Positions 62,318 through 64,000 of a stretch of DNA of 64,000 nucleotides are shown here, piece by piece. Below the pieces are notes generated by a model that saw only the letters and a program-made list of their open reading frames with translations, was not told the origin of the DNA and did not search any database. Every line of letters starts with the position of its first letter. Position 1 is the stretch's first letter. Where the stretch lies: positions 25,600,732 through 25,664,731 of the forward strand of contig OX419757.1 in NCBI GenBank assembly GCA_948567375.1, read 5' to 3'. Both the position numbers and the translations under genes were made by a program. Source of the stretch: Lunularia cruciata (lineage: Eukaryota; Streptophyta; Marchantiopsida; Lunulariales; Lunulariaceae).

Positions 62318-62893
62318 TTGGCTTGGAATTGGAATTTGAGTTTTCTAGGGTTAATGACTGAAATTGCAGCTAGCAATTGTGTGGAGGGTCCAACAAAGGA
62401 GGAAGAAAGAGGAAATCCTACTCATTGGATGAAAGATGATTGGAGGCTTGTGTTGGAGAACAATACAAGGGAACCAACGGGGATTGCCTTTGATTGGAAG
62501 TGTGATGCCTTGGAGGAAATAGAAGAGTTGAAGGCATCATTTAGTGCACTAAGGAAGAAGAATGGTTGCATGGTAGATACTTATGTGGATCATGTAAGAC
62601 AAAGTGTCATCAAAGCCATAATGGCAATGATAAAGCTAGAGCAAACCACTTATGTAACAAAGCAACATACCATCTTCTTTCATATGATGTTTGCAAGTGT
62701 GTGTCAATTGGACGGGCAGTTTTTACCAACGGATGAGACAAATGGTTTTGTAGAAGAGGATAGACCTACTTCTAAATTACTTTGTGTCATTTGTAGCACA
62801 TTTCTACATTGGGTTAAATATGCTGACAATCAAAGAGAGGTAGAATATGGTGTCGCACTTTCATCCCAACTTAAGACAAGGTGCCAATCTTGA
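62318..62893 (+). CDS. Unrecognised reading frame of 191 aa, probably retroelement-derived
   Basis: Open from 62318 with no certain start; an internal Met at about 62351 is possible. The content includes TKEEERGNPTHWMKDDWRLVLENN, FDWKCDALEEIEELKASFSALRKK and CQLDGQFLPTDETNG. It is acidic with a helical middle and no known motif. The DNA downstream (to 64000) continues as a decayed Lys/Glu-rich frame and ends with the block repeated at 53200-53470, so both belong to one repeated family placed after gypsy pol. It may be the best preserved part of an additional retroelement ORF, or a gene fragment captured by one. Confidence 0.4.
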   Translation: MAWNWNLSFLGLMTEIAASNCVEGPTKEEERGNPTHWMKDDWRLVLENNTREPTGIAFDWKCDALEEIEELKASFSALRKKNGCMVDTYVDHVRQSVIKAIMAMIKLEQTTYVTKQHTIFFHMMFASVCQLDGQFLPTDETNGFVEEDRPTSKLLCVICSTFLHWVKYADNQREVEYGVALSSQLKTRCQS

Positions 62894-64000
62894 GGAAATA
62901 TGATACATGATAGAAAATGTGGGGAACTCAACACTTCTCAAGAAAAAACAAGAGAAAGTGATGTCAACTATGGTCCTAAAGCCAAAGAAGCACTCCAAAC
63001 TTGAGGATGTTGTATCACTAGCCAAGGGAAGAGCAACAAGAAGACTCAACCCAATCCAAGCTATGGTAGTGGTGGACTTGTCATCAAGAGTGGAAAAAGA
63101 AGGAGCTGATCAAACTCAGAGTCAAAGGATGAGTAAGAGCTTGTACTAAAGATCTGGGATTTAAGTACAAGTAGTGAAGACAAACCCAAGATGTCTCAAA
63201 AGGTGAGGATACCATATTGGATTGGGAATTCCCTAAAGAGATCAAGCACATAGAGGGGTTGATGTACTTTGCATGGACTTCAAATGAAGTCCATGTCTTC
63301 ATCCATACCGCATGAAGATATCCAAGAATAGCAAGGCAAGGAGCTAAGGATGGTATTTCAAAGGAGAACACACACACAACAAGGTCAAAAGTTGAGTCAA
63401 GTAGGGACAAGTGAACCAAAAGAAACAAATTTTGAAGGACTCTAAATAGGAGTGAAGCAATCTCAACTTTAGCTAAAGTTGCAAACAATCATATTAGAAG
63501 AAGAAGGTGAGCAAAAGGACAATCTATTCCAAGGAGTCAACTACTTGTCAAGTGTGGTGTGTCTTTGTTGGTGTACCTACAAGAGGGGATGCAAGAAGTG
63601 AAAGAAGAGCATCTTGAGGTGAAGACCAAATTCCAAATGGTGAAGGCAATGAACATGGATATATAGAATTCAAAGCTGATGCTTACTCAATTATGCCAAG
63701 ATGCTGAAGTACTTTAGGTAGATGCAATGAGACAACAATATATATTGATACATTTACAAGGGAGCTATGACCATCATGGCATGTACTTGGACAAATAGAA
63801 GGAAGAGCTATTGGAGCAAAACAAAGAATTAACCCAGGCAAAGTATGAGCTTGATAGGATGCACACTGATTTGTTCCAATAGACCACTCAAATCTAAATG
63901 CAAGAATAAATTATTGTAGAATTAAGACAAGTTGTTGTAGAGAAGGAGTGGAATTGGCAATTGGAGATGGCAAGTTGAGCTAAGGAGGAAAAATGCCTAC
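62894..64000 (+). pseudogene. Decayed coiled-coil reading frame, continues past the window
   Basis: Frames change often (62907-63149 is the longest open piece, KKKQEKVMSTMVLKPKKHSK). The end, 63755-64000, matches 53207-53470 at the nucleotide level. Residues such as ELTQAKYELDRMHTDLFQ are typical of coiled coils. No function assigned. Confidence 0.45.

Noticed and set aside
1..64000. CRISPR arrays, rRNA genes, tRNA genes, bacterial operons
   Set aside because: None seen on either strand by eye; the coding style, introns and transposons are eukaryotic. A tRNAscan run would be needed to exclude tRNA relics.

Overview
The window looks like repeat-rich nuclear DNA of a land plant or close streptophyte. 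The evidence is one clean intron-bearing gene for the plant-type 20S proteasome subunit beta-5 (seven exons, GT-AG introns) set among plant-style retrotransposons: an L1-like LINE family, several Ty3/gypsy remnants including a chromodomain type, solo LTRs and a Harbinger relic. The species cannot be fixed from the sequence. The transposon mix feels more like a non-flowering plant than a compact angiosperm, but that is only an impression.

Layout. 1-27474: eleven blocks of one LINE family, strictly alternating in orientation (+,-,+,-...), most of them truncated, rearranged or carrying stop codons. 27475-29136 and 34438 to about 36200: one degenerate Ty3/gypsy element (RNase H, integrase, C-terminal PHD-like finger), split by an intact full-length LINE (copy Q, 29142-34432) with a probable 5-bp target duplication. 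36217-36640: Harbinger transposase relic. 36823-37559: solo LTR with a perfect 5-bp target duplication. 38217-42472: second coding-intact LINE (copy R). 42473-46588: no recognisable gene, several small duplications. 46589-48828 (minus): proteasome beta-5 gene. 49719-50483: truncated LINE. 50484-55672: mosaic of retroelement ends (an RT-type C-terminal domain, a PHD-bearing integrase end, a chromodomain integrase end, a partial LTR and a second solo LTR). 55673 to about 61590: one long decayed Ty3/gypsy element on the plus strand. 61590-64000: its flank and a decayed, probably coiled-coil reading frame that also occurs at 53200-54900.

The LINE family is the most interesting object. ORF1 (279 aa: predicted coiled coil, RRM-like fold, C-terminal domain) ends in TAG followed by CAA TTC. 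The same frame then runs without any ATG straight into the apurinic-type endonuclease of ORF2 (1077 codons: endonuclease, reverse transcriptase, C-terminal zinc knuckle). All six copies that retain the junction keep this arrangement, including two coding-intact copies. This suggests that ORF2 is made by stop-codon readthrough rather than by its own start. The 5' UTR is an array of diverged units of about 175 bp. The 3' end has two hairpins and a 7- or 8-bp tandem repeat (TTCATTG type) instead of poly(A). Several copies have foldback or templated-filler junctions. Copy labels A-S are mine.
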